From contig JBEKJU010000031.1 of NCBI GenBank assembly GCA_050011095.1, forward strand, positions 1 through 21,882: 21,882 nucleotides of DNA, written 5' to 3'. Numbering within the stretch: position 1 is the stretch's first letter; the number at the start of each line of letters is the position of its first letter. This DNA is from JBEKJU01 sp050011095. GTDB lineage: Bacteria; Desulfobacterota; Syntrophorhabdia; Syntrophorhabdales; WCHB1-27. Positions 14,940-21,760 of the stretch are shown here, in pieces. The notes beneath the pieces were generated by a model that searched no databases, was not told the origin of the DNA, and saw only the letters and a list, made by a program, of their open reading frames with translations. The translations under genes and the position numbers were made by a program.

Positions 14940-15899
14940 AGAAAACAAAAAGACCCCCTTTAAGAAAACCTGGACAGGTTACGTATCCTCGGTCAATGAC
15001 ACATACCACTTCAGGGCGGTTATCGCAGGCCATATCATCAAACTCTATAAATACAGCGACCTACAGGTATGCCAGAAGGGGAAATCATGCGAGAACCGAA
15101 AGAAGCGTGAGGATCGCACGGAGGAGGAGAAGCAGAGGGACCGTAAAAGAATCTCTGAAGGGCGCGGAACGCGCTTATAGATACCATCAACGCCAACGTA
15201 GACCGGCCCTGGGGGGAACGGCTCAAGTTTTTCACCATGTCCTTCAAGGATGACATCTTCGATCTTAAGGAAGCAAACAATCAGTTCAACAAGTTCATCA
15301 AGCGCCTTGAGTACCATATCAAGCGGAAAATTCATTACACGGTAATAGCCAGGTTCCAGGACGGCAAAAGGCCGGGCGGGAAAGTCGGCGGGCGGGACGG
15401 AGTAATCCACTATCATGTTCTCTTTTACGATCTCCCCTATGTGCCCCATGAAAAGCTCACGGCGATTTGGGACCGGGGCTTTGTCTGGATAAACGCCGTT
15501 GACGATGTCGACAACCTGGGCGTGTACATGGTCGAGGGGTATATGGGGAAGGAAATCGAGGACGAGCGATTGAACGGGCAAAAGCACTACTGGTCGAGCC
15601 GGGGACTTTCAAGGTCCGTCGTGATGTACGGAAGGGAAGACCTGAGCGCCAAGCTCGGCATTCAGAACAGAGAGCCGGTCTACCGTAAGACCTTTGTGTC
15701 CGAGTACGTAGGCGTAGTGGCCTATGAACAATACAACTTAAGAAGGGAGGGAAAAGACTATGAGAGGAAGAAGAAGGGTGGAACATCAGGAATGTGCGGA
15801 TCATCGGGAAGCGATTATGGAAGACCTTGGGCCGGGATGGGTCTGGTGCCTTCATTGCGAGAGGGTATACTGGAGGGACGAAGTACGGTGGGACTCTGA
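14940..15899 (+). pseudogene. HUH rolling-circle replication protein, two apparent frameshifts
   Basis: The C-terminal open frame (from 15237) has the Rep core: KFFTMSF (motif 1), HYH at 15408-15416 in GVIHYHVLFYDLPYV (HUH metal site), VDNLGVYMVEGYMGKE with the catalytic Tyr, and YWSSRGLSRS. It resembles Reps of small ssDNA phages and RCR plasmids. The N-terminal part lies in two other frames: AGHIIKLYKYSDLQVCQKG up to ~15147, then SLKGAERAYR up to ~15180, then DTINANVDRPWGERLKFFT. Two single-base indels, near 15145-15150 and 15178-15182, would join them. No good start codon is visible near 14940. The 3' end overlaps the next gene by 140 bp, so the true C-terminus may be nearer 15770. Confidence 0.72.
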
Positions 15900-16038
15900 A
15901 AACGAGGTCTACCTGTGCGCCTATGAAGACTGCGACGGAGACGCCTTGCTCGATGCCTGGGATTATGAAGGGCGGCGCGTGGAATGCGGGTGGCCGGAAG
16001 TGCCGGAAAGGGGAGTCGCCTATCCGCTTTACGGCTGA
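15760..16038 (+). CDS. Small zinc-ribbon protein
   Basis: 92 residues with WCLHCERVYWRDE and LCAYEDCDGD, two Cys pairs forming a likely zinc ribbon, then an acidic middle and the tail VPERGVAYPLYG. A strong ribosome site (GGGAGGG) precedes the ATG inside the Rep reading frame. Such small acidic ribbons commonly accompany Rep genes on small replicons; role not known. Confidence 0.7.
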   Translation: MRGRRRVEHQECADHREAIMEDLGPGWVWCLHCERVYWRDEVRWDSENEVYLCAYEDCDGDALLDAWDYEGRRVECGWPEVPERGVAYPLYG

Positions 16039-16056
16039 TCATGGGTGGTAATAGAA

Positions 16057-16084
16057 GGGGGCGCGGTACGTATTCCGTGCCCCC
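16057..16084. repeat. 10-bp hairpin after the zinc-ribbon gene
   Basis: GGGGGCGCGG / CCGTGCCCCC with an 8-nt loop, followed on the plus strand by GAAAAAAT rather than Ts. It lies 19 bp after the stop and may stabilise the transcript end, but it is not a canonical terminator on either strand. Confidence 0.55.
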
Positions 16085-16178
16085 GAAAAAATCAGCAAGG
16101 ATCACAAATTGTTGGGCTTGTGAATTAAAACATATCTCAACAAGGAAAATAATGTTCTCCATTTCGATCAAATTAGTC

Positions 16179-16208
16179 TTGACGTGGGGGGGGGTGCGGT
16201 GATACAAA
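16179..16208 (+). promoter_or_regulatory. Weak promoter candidate with poly-G spacer
   Basis: TTGACG, 18-nt spacer containing nine consecutive Gs, TACAAA. A G-tract in a promoter spacer is a known site of slipped-strand length change, so expression could vary. The -10 is only 4 of 6. Confidence 0.35.
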
Positions 16209-16297
16209 TGGTGACAGAATATGATCTGAGAAAGCCGTGGGGAACCATGGGCAGGAATGTGTATGAGTCTCCGAGACACGGAGAGCCTGGGGATTAA
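16208..16297 (+). CDS. Possible 29-residue ORF
   Basis: Short frame (starts MVTEYDLRKPWG, ends RHGEPGD) with a moderate ribosome site (GCGGTGA). No family recognised; weak support. Confidence 0.3.
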   Translation: MVTEYDLRKPWGTMGRNVYESPRHGEPGD

Positions 16298-16317
16298 ATA
16301 GCCGTATAGGAGGGAAT

Positions 16318-16704
16318 ATGAGCTTCTGGGGCAAACTGTTTGGTAAACAAGAGGGGCCATCTAGGCCAATGAATTCCGCCTCGACAGCAACGCGACCCAT
16401 CCCTGAACCGAGCATGTCAGAAAAGCCTGTAAAGTTCGTAAATATGGCTGGCCGGGTTCGGCAGGTCGAAACGCAACCGGAATACGTTGACCCTGCGGCA
16501 GTCAGTTGCGGCTTTATCTGTTTTCCGGTTTCGATGAGCAAGTTGACAAGCGAACAACTCGCCGTTCAAGCACTGCAAACAAACAAAACGGAACTATGGA
16601 AGCGAGTCATGCGCATCAAGCCATCGCTGCCCATGCATCTGATAACAAGCAACAGAGACACGGGGCCAATGGACGTCTTAATGGCGCTTGATAAACTGGG
16701 CTGA
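16318..16704 (+). CDS. Hypothetical protein, 128 residues
   Basis: Strong ribosome site (AGGAGGGAAT) before ATG 16318. The N-terminus MSFWGKLFGKQE is an amphipathic helix of the sort seen on membrane-associated bacterial proteins, followed by a low-complexity linker and the segment ELWKRVMRIKPSLPMHLITS. No recognised domain and no signal peptide. It is the first clear gene of the plus-strand cluster leading to the ankyrin fusion protein. Confidence 0.6.
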   Translation: MSFWGKLFGKQEGPSRPMNSASTATRPIPEPSMSEKPVKFVNMAGRVRQVETQPEYVDPAAVSCGFICFPVSMSKLTSEQLAVQALQTNKTELWKRVMRIKPSLPMHLITSNRDTGPMDVLMALDKLG

Positions 16705-16725
16705 TATGAAGGACAAAGCGTAGCA

Positions 16726-16854
16726 ATGGACACGATGCAACTGTCACCAGATGGCGGTAGAACGTTGGTAGTTATTTATGTCGGCTTTACGTGGAATGTA
16801 CCAAAACAGGAAATCATAATCGCCGCGCCTCAGATGATTCTTCCCAGAGGTTGA
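16726..16854 (+). CDS. Small hypothetical protein, 42 residues
   Basis: The reading includes GGRTLVVIYVGFTWNVPKQE, whose hydrophobic beta-like pattern looks protein-like. The ribosome site is weak (AAGGA, about 13 nt upstream). The next small ORF starts 3 nt after its stop. Function unknown. Confidence 0.4.
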   Translation: MDTMQLSPDGGRTLVVIYVGFTWNVPKQEIIIAAPQMILPRG

Positions 16855-16857
16855 GTG

Positions 16858-17004
16858 ATGGGAGGACGTGAGGAGCGTCTGAATAAACACGCCGCCGGAA
16901 GCAGCGAGATATTACGAGCCAAGGCAAGAAGGACGTTTCGGGGCGAGGGGTGGGTAATTCAAACCGCAGAGATTAAGGTATCGAACTCTATAAGGAGTTT
17001 ATGA
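16858..17004 (+). CDS. Small basic protein, 48 residues, overlapping next ORF
   Basis: ATG 16858 follows CAGAGG at good spacing. The product begins MGGREERLNKHAAGSSEIL and is rich in Arg/Lys. Its TGA overlaps the next ATG (ATGA at 17001), suggesting coupled translation. No family recognised. Confidence 0.45.
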   Translation: MGGREERLNKHAAGSSEILRAKARRTFRGEGWVIQTAEIKVSNSIRSL

Positions 17005-17117
17005 AAGACAAATCGTTGCGACCTCAACAAGTCATTGCCGCTAAGTGGTTAGAATTGACAAACCGCGCCAAGAGCTTGAGGGGCGACTCAATGAGAAGAA
17101 GGGGGGCTATGGTATGA
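17001..17117 (+). CDS. Small basic protein, 38 residues, coupled to the ankyrin gene
   Basis: Starts within TAAGGAGTTTATG and ends in an ATGA overlap with the ankyrin fusion gene at 17114. It begins MKDKSLRPQQVIAAKWLEL. Two successive ATGA overlaps indicate a tight operon. Confidence 0.45.
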   Translation: MKDKSLRPQQVIAAKWLELTNRAKSLRGDSMRRRGAMV

Positions 17118-18793
17118 GCCTATTGTGTACGTTTGGATTTCACAACTGGATTGGCTGTAAATGCTCAACATGCGGCAAGACCCGAGATGAAGAGCACGAT
17201 TGGTCAAAGGATTGTGAGGTATGCGCAAGGTGCGGGAAAGTCAGGCAAAACGGTCACAAATGGGATGGCTGCAAATGCTCCACATGTGGTAAGACCAGAG
17301 ACAGCGAACATGACTGGGATGGCTGCAAGTGTACAAAGTGCGGCAAGATTGGAGATAAAGAGCACAACTGGAACGGGTGCAAATGCGTTAAATGCGGTAA
17401 GACAAGAGATACCGAACATCACTGGGACGGGGGGAAATGTACTATATGCGGCAAGGTTTCGCCCCACTCACACAAGGAGACAATAGAGGCAGCGAAGAGT
17501 GGCAATGTTGCCCGGGTGCGGGCGCTGCTGGCCAACGGAGCCGACCCTAATGCGAAGGAAGACGATGGATGGAGCGCCCTAATGTGGGCTTCCGCCAGAG
17601 GGCATATCGAGGTTGCAGACATGCTGCTTCAAAACGGAGCGGAGATCGATGCCATTGATAAAGATGGCTATACCGCACTGATGCATGCCTCCCTCAAACT
17701 CCACAATAAAGTAGTGCGGCTCCTGGTCGATAAGGGCGCCAACGTCAATGCCGAGGTCAGGGGCGGCATGACTACAGGCGGAACGCCGCTAACCATGGGT
17801 ACAGGACTGGGGCCACCAGATATAGTATTTGATTTGGTCCAAGCATTGCTGGACAAGGGGGCCAACGTGAACGCCAAGCGGAATGATGGTTTCACTGCGC
17901 TGATGGCGGCCTCTTCCATGGACCACGTTCACCTTGTCCAGGTCCTTCTTTCCAAAGGGGCTGACATCAATGCCAAGGACAACAAAGGCAAAACAGCCCT
18001 AGACTACGCAAAAAAATATGGCAAGGGTGCCGCCTTAACCGAGATCATATCCCTGTTAACAAGAGCTGAGACCGATCAAACTCAAGCGCCCGGCGCGACT
18101 GGCACCGCAGGCCCGCCGACGATTTACGAAACAGTCAAGGAGTCAAACCAGAGCAATGGAGAACCGGCCGCAGAGTACAGAGATGAGAAATACGGATTTT
18201 CGGTGCAGCGCCCAGAAGGTTGGACGGTAGCGGCAACTGAGCATGTCGAGGGCGAATGGATTAAACCCGTTGTCCTTGTTAGGAATGAGGACGGGCAGCG
18301 TGTAGCCGTCTGTATTATTTCAATAGGTGCGATGCATAAGGGCGGGGAGATCTCCGAGTATATGAGCAAAGCGCGGATTGATCTGTCAAAATCCTTTCAA
18401 GAATTCACACTGATTAGCTCAGATGAGAAGATGGTGAATAACCTACCAACTGCCTGGATGCACTACCGTTACGTTGAGCAAGGCCAAAGAAACGAGGAGT
18501 ACAATGTAACTTTCTTCCTGGGAAAAAGAACCGGCGTGCCGTTTCAGATCGTGTGTTTTACGGATCATAATCGTTTCGGGCGGCTGAAAGAGGAATTCAT
18601 GGCAATGATTCGATCATTGTCTTTCTTAAACGATCGTCTGTGGCTTCCGCACATATCATTTTACGGAGCTTCGCGGATGAACTGCCTGAACTGCGCTAAG
18701 ACCATCGGACCAGAAGCGTCAGTTCCGTTCGTGAAATTCCCCGAGAATGAGCTACAAGTACTGTGCGCTAGCTGCTTCCAAAAACTAAAATAG
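17114..18793 (+). CDS. Zinc-ribbon repeat / ankyrin repeat / PsbP-like fusion protein
   Basis: 559 residues from ATG 17114, preceded by AAGGGGGG; an upstream frame extension overlaps two small ORFs and is rejected. Domains in order: six Cys-rich repeats (residues ~14-115) of the form CxxCGKxRDxEHxW-GCKC; ankyrin repeats (~121-310) with clear KDGYTALMHAS, NDGFTALMAAS and KGKTALDYAK cores; a polar linker (~315-352); a PsbP/Mog1-like domain (~354-505) starting YRDEKYGFSVQRPEGW; and a C-terminal CLNCAK...CASC zinc ribbon (~523-554). No signal peptide or membrane segment, so cytoplasmic. Probably a scaffold binding protein or nucleic acid. The Cys-rich repeats are tandem duplications at DNA level too. 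Confidence 0.82.
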   Translation: MSLLCTFGFHNWIGCKCSTCGKTRDEEHDWSKDCEVCARCGKVRQNGHKWDGCKCSTCGKTRDSEHDWDGCKCTKCGKIGDKEHNWNGCKCVKCGKTRDTEHHWDGGKCTICGKVSPHSHKETIEAAKSGNVARVRALLANGADPNAKEDDGWSALMWASARGHIEVADMLLQNGAEIDAIDKDGYTALMHASLKLHNKVVRLLVDKGANVNAEVRGGMTTGGTPLTMGTGLGPPDIVFDLVQALLDKGANVNAKRNDGFTALMAASSMDHVHLVQVLLSKGADINAKDNKGKTALDYAKKYGKGAALTEIISLLTRAETDQTQAPGATGTAGPPTIYETVKESNQSNGEPAAEYRDEKYGFSVQRPEGWTVAATEHVEGEWIKPVVLVRNEDGQRVAVCIISIGAMHKGGEISEYMSKARIDLSKSFQEFTLISSDEKMVNNLPTAWMHYRYVEQGQRNEEYNVTFFLGKRTGVPFQIVCFTDHNRFGRLKEEFMAMIRSLSFLNDRLWLPHISFYGASRMNCLNCAKTIGPEASVPFVKFPENELQVLCASCFQKLK

Positions 18794-18805
18794 GGAGGAA
18801 ACGGT

Positions 18806-18973
18806 ATGGCGGTCCCAAAAGTAATAATCTGTGTAGGACCTGGTGACAGTAAGTACGAAACCGCCGAGAAGACGAAGCGATCCATTTCTGGTGCGGATGT
18901 CCTCGTTTGTTCCGACGCTAAGGATATCCAGCAAAAGCTCCGCCGTTACGAGAATTATGGCGGTTTGCTGTGA
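18806..18973 (+). CDS. Small protein, 55 residues
   Basis: Excellent ribosome site (AGGGAGGAAACGGT) before ATG 18806. MAVPKVIICVGPGDSKYETA, then SGADVLVCSDAKDIQQKLRR, suggests a strand-loop-helix nucleotide-binding or flavodoxin-like half-fold, but it is too short to classify. Its TGA overlaps the next ATG (TGATG), so the two are coupled. Confidence 0.6.
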   Translation: MAVPKVIICVGPGDSKYETAEKTKRSISGADVLVCSDAKDIQQKLRRYENYGGLL

Positions 18974-19233
18974 TGCTACAGTATTTTTTTGGCGAGCATC
19001 CACGCGGTTCGTCTGCCGCGGTCAACTGGCACCAGCGTTTCATGGATGCCTTAGATGCGGAGCTCTACTCAAACGGACCGCGAACGAAGCCAGAGATAAA
19101 GACGAACATAAATAAGGACACAGGCAGCGTCTTTCTCGTCTGCCCTTGGAATCCGTCCAGCGTGGTTGAGCCAGCAGATGTGGTAAAGTTTGCCTGCGCT
19201 ATCGAAGAGGCATTCAGACAGGAAGAGTGGTAA
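18973..19233 (+). CDS. Hypothetical protein, 86 residues
   Basis: Starts at ATG 18973, overlapping the stop of the preceding small gene. Contains EHPRGSSAAVNWHQRFMDAL and GSVFLVCPWNPSSVVEPADVV. No recognised family. Probably the last gene of the ankyrin operon. Confidence 0.55.
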   Translation: MLQYFFGEHPRGSSAAVNWHQRFMDALDAELYSNGPRTKPEIKTNINKDTGSVFLVCPWNPSSVVEPADVVKFACAIEEAFRQEEW

Positions 19234-19425
19234 AACATCCACGAATCCACCAAGAAATCACAGCGGGCACCACAGGGAGAATCGAGTAGAAAGTGGTGAC
19301 ATGGGTGGGGTGTTAATAGTAGTATCATTTCAAATACATAGGATGTTTAGAGAGTTTCCGGGAAAGGTATAATGAGTCTTTCTAATCCTGGAACCGCGTG
19401 TTGGAGTTCGTTAGTAGCAAAGATT

Positions 19426-19446
19426 GCTATTCTGTGTTATAATAGC
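19426..19446. promoter_or_regulatory. ParDE promoter with overlapping inverted repeat
   Basis: Extended -10 TGT-TATAAT (19435-19443) without a clear -35. The inverted repeat GCTATT / AATAGC (19426/19441) spans the -10, a natural site for autorepression by the antitoxin or the toxin-antitoxin complex. The ParD-like gene starts 22 nt downstream of it. Confidence 0.55.
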
Positions 19447-19467
19447 CGTTAGAGAGGAGGGCGAACA

Positions 19468-19734
19468 ATGAATATCTCTCTGACGAAACAACTGGAAGAA
19501 CTCGTGAAAAGCAAAGTGGAGAGCGGGCTTTATGGGTCGGCAAGCGAAGTCATGCGTGAAGCACTGCGTCTCCTCGAAGAGCGTGACAGGATACGGTCGA
19601 TGCGCCTTGAAGAGTTAAGGGCTGAAATTAAGAAGGGCATCGATAGCGGCGAGCCGACACCGCTCGATATTGCGGCGATCAAGGAGCGGGGCCGCAAGCG
19701 CCTTGCCGATAGAGAGCAGAAGACTGCGCGGTGA
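19468..19734 (+). CDS. parD: ParD-type antitoxin
   Basis: 88 residues. The N-terminus MNISLTKQLEELVKSKVESG, then YGSASEVMREALRLLEERD, is the ribbon-helix-helix DNA-binding domain of ParD/CC2985 antitoxins; the charged C-terminal helices would wrap the toxin. Strong ribosome site (GAGAGGAGGG). Its TGA overlaps the toxin's GTG start (GTGA), the usual coupling in this family. Expected to repress its own promoter. Confidence 0.9.
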   Translation: MNISLTKQLEELVKSKVESGLYGSASEVMREALRLLEERDRIRSMRLEELRAEIKKGIDSGEPTPLDIAAIKERGRKRLADREQKTAR

Positions 19735-20021
19735 AGCTGCGCGTTCTCAAACGTCCCCTGGCGGAATCGGACCTGGACGACATCTGGTGGTACATCGCCC
19801 AGGACAACCCGGAAGCTGCCGACCGACTTCTTGATAGAATAGAAGAGCGGTGCGGGGCGCTTGCCCGTTTCCCGGAAATGGGTGTACGCCGGGAAGAGCT
19901 AATGCCCGACCTTCGTAGTCTGCCGGTCGGCAGCTATTTGATTTTCTACCTGCCCATCGAGCACGGTATCGAGATCGTAAGGGTTCTGCCCGGAATGCGC
20001 GACATAGATGCATTTTTTTGA
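19731..20021 (+). CDS. parE: ParE/RelE-type toxin
   Basis: 96 residues of the ParE fold: RPLAESDLDDIWWYIAQDNP, then AADRLLDRIEERC, LARFPEMGVRREEL, LPVGSYLIFYLPIEHGIEIV and a terminal VLPGMRDIDAFF. This matches ParE toxins (gyrase inhibitors) better than mRNA-cleaving RelE, since the RelE catalytic residues are not evident. GTG start overlapping the antitoxin stop. The pair probably stabilises the integrated element. Confidence 0.9.
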   Translation: MKLRVLKRPLAESDLDDIWWYIAQDNPEAADRLLDRIEERCGALARFPEMGVRREELMPDLRSLPVGSYLIFYLPIEHGIEIVRVLPGMRDIDAFF

Positions 20022-20126
20022 CGGTCACCCTGGTCTGCGAGAGCGTAATATCAATTCTGCCCGGCGACGGGATCTGGTCTAACTGTTCGAAACCTACCTC
20101 GGAAAGCATAATTTAAAAAAAAGTTC

Positions 20127-20155
20127 TTGACAAAATTATCCCCTTATCAGATACT
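20127..20155 (+). promoter_or_regulatory. Sigma-70 promoter of the regulator/excisionase/integrase genes
   Basis: TTGACA (perfect), 17-nt spacer, GATACT (4 of 6). The -10 is the first part of a perfect palindrome, so binding there would block polymerase. Confidence 0.7.
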
Positions 20156-20170
20156 TATCCGATAAGTATC
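20150..20170. promoter_or_regulatory. Perfect 21-bp palindromic operator
   Basis: GATACTTATC / GATAAGTATC around one central C, overlapping the -10 of the promoter at 20127-20155 and 29 bp before the gene at 20199. Another TTATC half-motif precedes it. Likely bound by the downstream gene product or an element repressor. Confidence 0.65.
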
Positions 20171-20198
20171 CGGTACTCATCGACGCACAGGAGGGGGG

Positions 20199-20801
20199 AT
20201 GGCAAAGATCAAGAAGGTTAAATCTTTTACGATGGATGAGGGGCCTTATGAAGCCCTGTTCGGGATGTTCAAGGCAAATTATGTCGATGTCAGCCTTTCC
20301 TACTGCCTGAACAAGTACATCAAGGAACTGCTGCGATATTTAGAGGCGATTCAGGGCGAAATGAATAGGACGGGCCAATACACGATGCCGATGTCCTTCG
20401 TGATTGAGACTGTCGCACGAAAACCGATCTTCCAGGTTCCAGAGGACAAGTTGTCGGCGGGGTCGGAAGAATCCCCATTAATGGCCGAGGTGAAAGACCT
20501 ACAAAGAGAGTATGACCGCTATAACAAGAAGGGCGGCGCAGAGGTCGATGAAGCGCAGAGTCGAGAACTCGACACCATGACGGAGATGCTGAAGTTCGCG
20601 AAAGTGGTTGCTAAGGTCGCAGCCAGAGAAATAACGGGGCACAAACTGACGGACGATGAATATATAGAGATGTTCAGGAAGGAAGGCGGTAAACCACTCC
20701 AGAAGGCAGTGAGGGAACGATTGGCACCGGCGATGGGGTTTAGTCCCACAGGCAGTAAGGGAAGGTCCAGGGCGAAGGCAAAGAAAGACACGGAGGAATA
20801 A
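20199..20801 (+). CDS. Putative ribbon-helix-helix-like regulator
   Basis: 200 residues after a strong ribosome site (AGGAGGGGGG). The N-terminus KKVKSFTMDEGPYEALFGMF, then VDVSLSYCLNKYIKELLRYL, has the strand-helix-helix pattern of ribbon-helix-helix proteins (a short strand SFTMDE followed by two helices). The middle is a charged coiled-coil-like segment and the tail is basic (GSKGRSRAKAKK). Its place directly behind a palindromic operator and before an excisionase and integrase suggests an element regulator that represses itself. DNA-binding class is inferred from pattern only. Confidence 0.55.
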   Translation: MAKIKKVKSFTMDEGPYEALFGMFKANYVDVSLSYCLNKYIKELLRYLEAIQGEMNRTGQYTMPMSFVIETVARKPIFQVPEDKLSAGSEESPLMAEVKDLQREYDRYNKKGGAEVDEAQSRELDTMTEMLKFAKVVAKVAAREITGHKLTDDEYIEMFRKEGGKPLQKAVRERLAPAMGFSPTGSKGRSRAKAKKDTEE

Positions 20802-20814
20802 GCGGGGTTTCACG

Positions 20815-21024
20815 GTGAAAAGCAAAAACCCTCCAGATTTAGTTCATAGGCGGCTTTACCCGATCAAGGAAGCGGCGGGTTACATGGGCTTCAGTCCGTG
20901 GACCGTGAGAGGGCTTATATGGAAGGGGGAAATAGCTCACATTAACGTGGCGGGTAAGTACTTCCTGGATATTACAGACATGGACAGGTGGATCGAGATC
21001 AACAAGACCAAGTTTACCTTTTAG
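20815..21024 (+). CDS. Excisionase-like helix-turn-helix protein
   Basis: 69 residues with a MerR/Xis-type DNA-binding fold: YPIKEAAGYMGFSPWTVRGL, then WKGEIAHINVAGKYFLDITD and MDRWIEINK. This 'pick a column, read the wing' pattern is typical of small excisionases (HTH_17). GTG start at 20815 with a weak ribosome site; the previous gene ends 13 nt upstream, so coupling is likely. It lies 12 bp before an integrase gene, as expected of xis-int pairs. Confidence 0.75.
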   Translation: MKSKNPPDLVHRRLYPIKEAAGYMGFSPWTVRGLIWKGEIAHINVAGKYFLDITDMDRWIEINKTKFTF

Positions 21025-21036
21025 GAGGGGGCTGAC

Positions 21037-21760
21037 ATGGGAAGCATGTATCGGCGCGGGGAAATATGGTGGGTCAAGTATTACCGTAATGGGAAACCCT
21101 ACCGCGAAAGCAGCCATTCGGACAAGGAAGGAGAGGCCAAGAGGCTGCTGAAAAAGCGGGAGGGTGAGATCGTCGAGGGGCGTTTTCAAGGGCTTCGGGT
21201 CGAACGGATCAGGTTTGACGAGATCGCGGCCGATTTCGTTACCGATTACAAGATGAATGGGAAGAAGTCCCTTGAGCGTGCGGAAGGGAGTAAGGCGCAC
21301 CTGGAGAAGAAATTTGCGGGCTGGCGGGTGACGGACATCACTACGGGGCGGATCAAAGAATACATAGTCGAGAGACAGGAAAGCGGCGCTGCGAACGGGA
21401 CGATCAACCGGGAACTGGCGGCGCTGACGAGGATGTTTACGATTGCAGCTAACAGCACACCACCAAAGATGCTGCGGGTTCCGCACGTCCCGAAGCTAGC
21501 GGAGAACAACGTGAGGACTGGATACTTCGAGTACGACGAGTATGTAAGGCTGCGAAAGGAATTGGCCGATTACCTAAAGCCTGTGCTGACCATGGCCTAT
21601 TTCACGGGCATGAGGAAAGCAGAAATGCTGTCTCTCACATGGAAGCAGGTCAACGTCTTCGAGCGGAAAATCACGCTTGAGGCGGGTACCACGAAAAACA
21701 ATGAGCCGAGGGTAATCTATCTGGACGGGGAATTGTATGAAACTATCCTGAATCAGAAGA
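21037..21760 (+). pseudogene. Second tyrosine recombinase, C-terminus lost
   Basis: Starts at ATG 21037 after AGGAGGGGGCTGAC. Intact parts: the N-terminal arm-type domain (YRRGEIWWVKYYRNGKPYRES), a core-binding domain (~60-165), and the first half of the catalytic domain with Arg I in YFTGMRKAEMLSLTWKQV and the Lys segment TTKNNEPRVIYL. After LNQKT (about 21760) the sequence departs from the family; the frame runs on to a stop at 21849 without HxxR or the nucleophile Tyr. The break coincides with unrelated sequence, so this integrase is inactive here. Confidence 0.78.

Larger units (their letters stand above)
14365..14940. other. Hairpin-rich non-coding region, possible replication origin
   Basis: About 575 bp with no convincing gene, directly upstream of an HUH Rep gene. 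Structures include palindrome CGCGGA-AA-TCCGCG (~14409-14422), hairpin GCTGCCT / AGGCAGC (14551-14572) flanked by direct GGCACC repeats, a minus-strand terminator (14630-14669), and a perfect 13-bp inverted repeat CTTTTCAACAATT / AATTGTTGAAAAG (14736/14811) enclosing a GC-rich 62-nt loop. Rolling-circle origins are hairpin-based, so an origin or packaging site is plausible; no nick site could be assigned. Confidence 0.5.
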
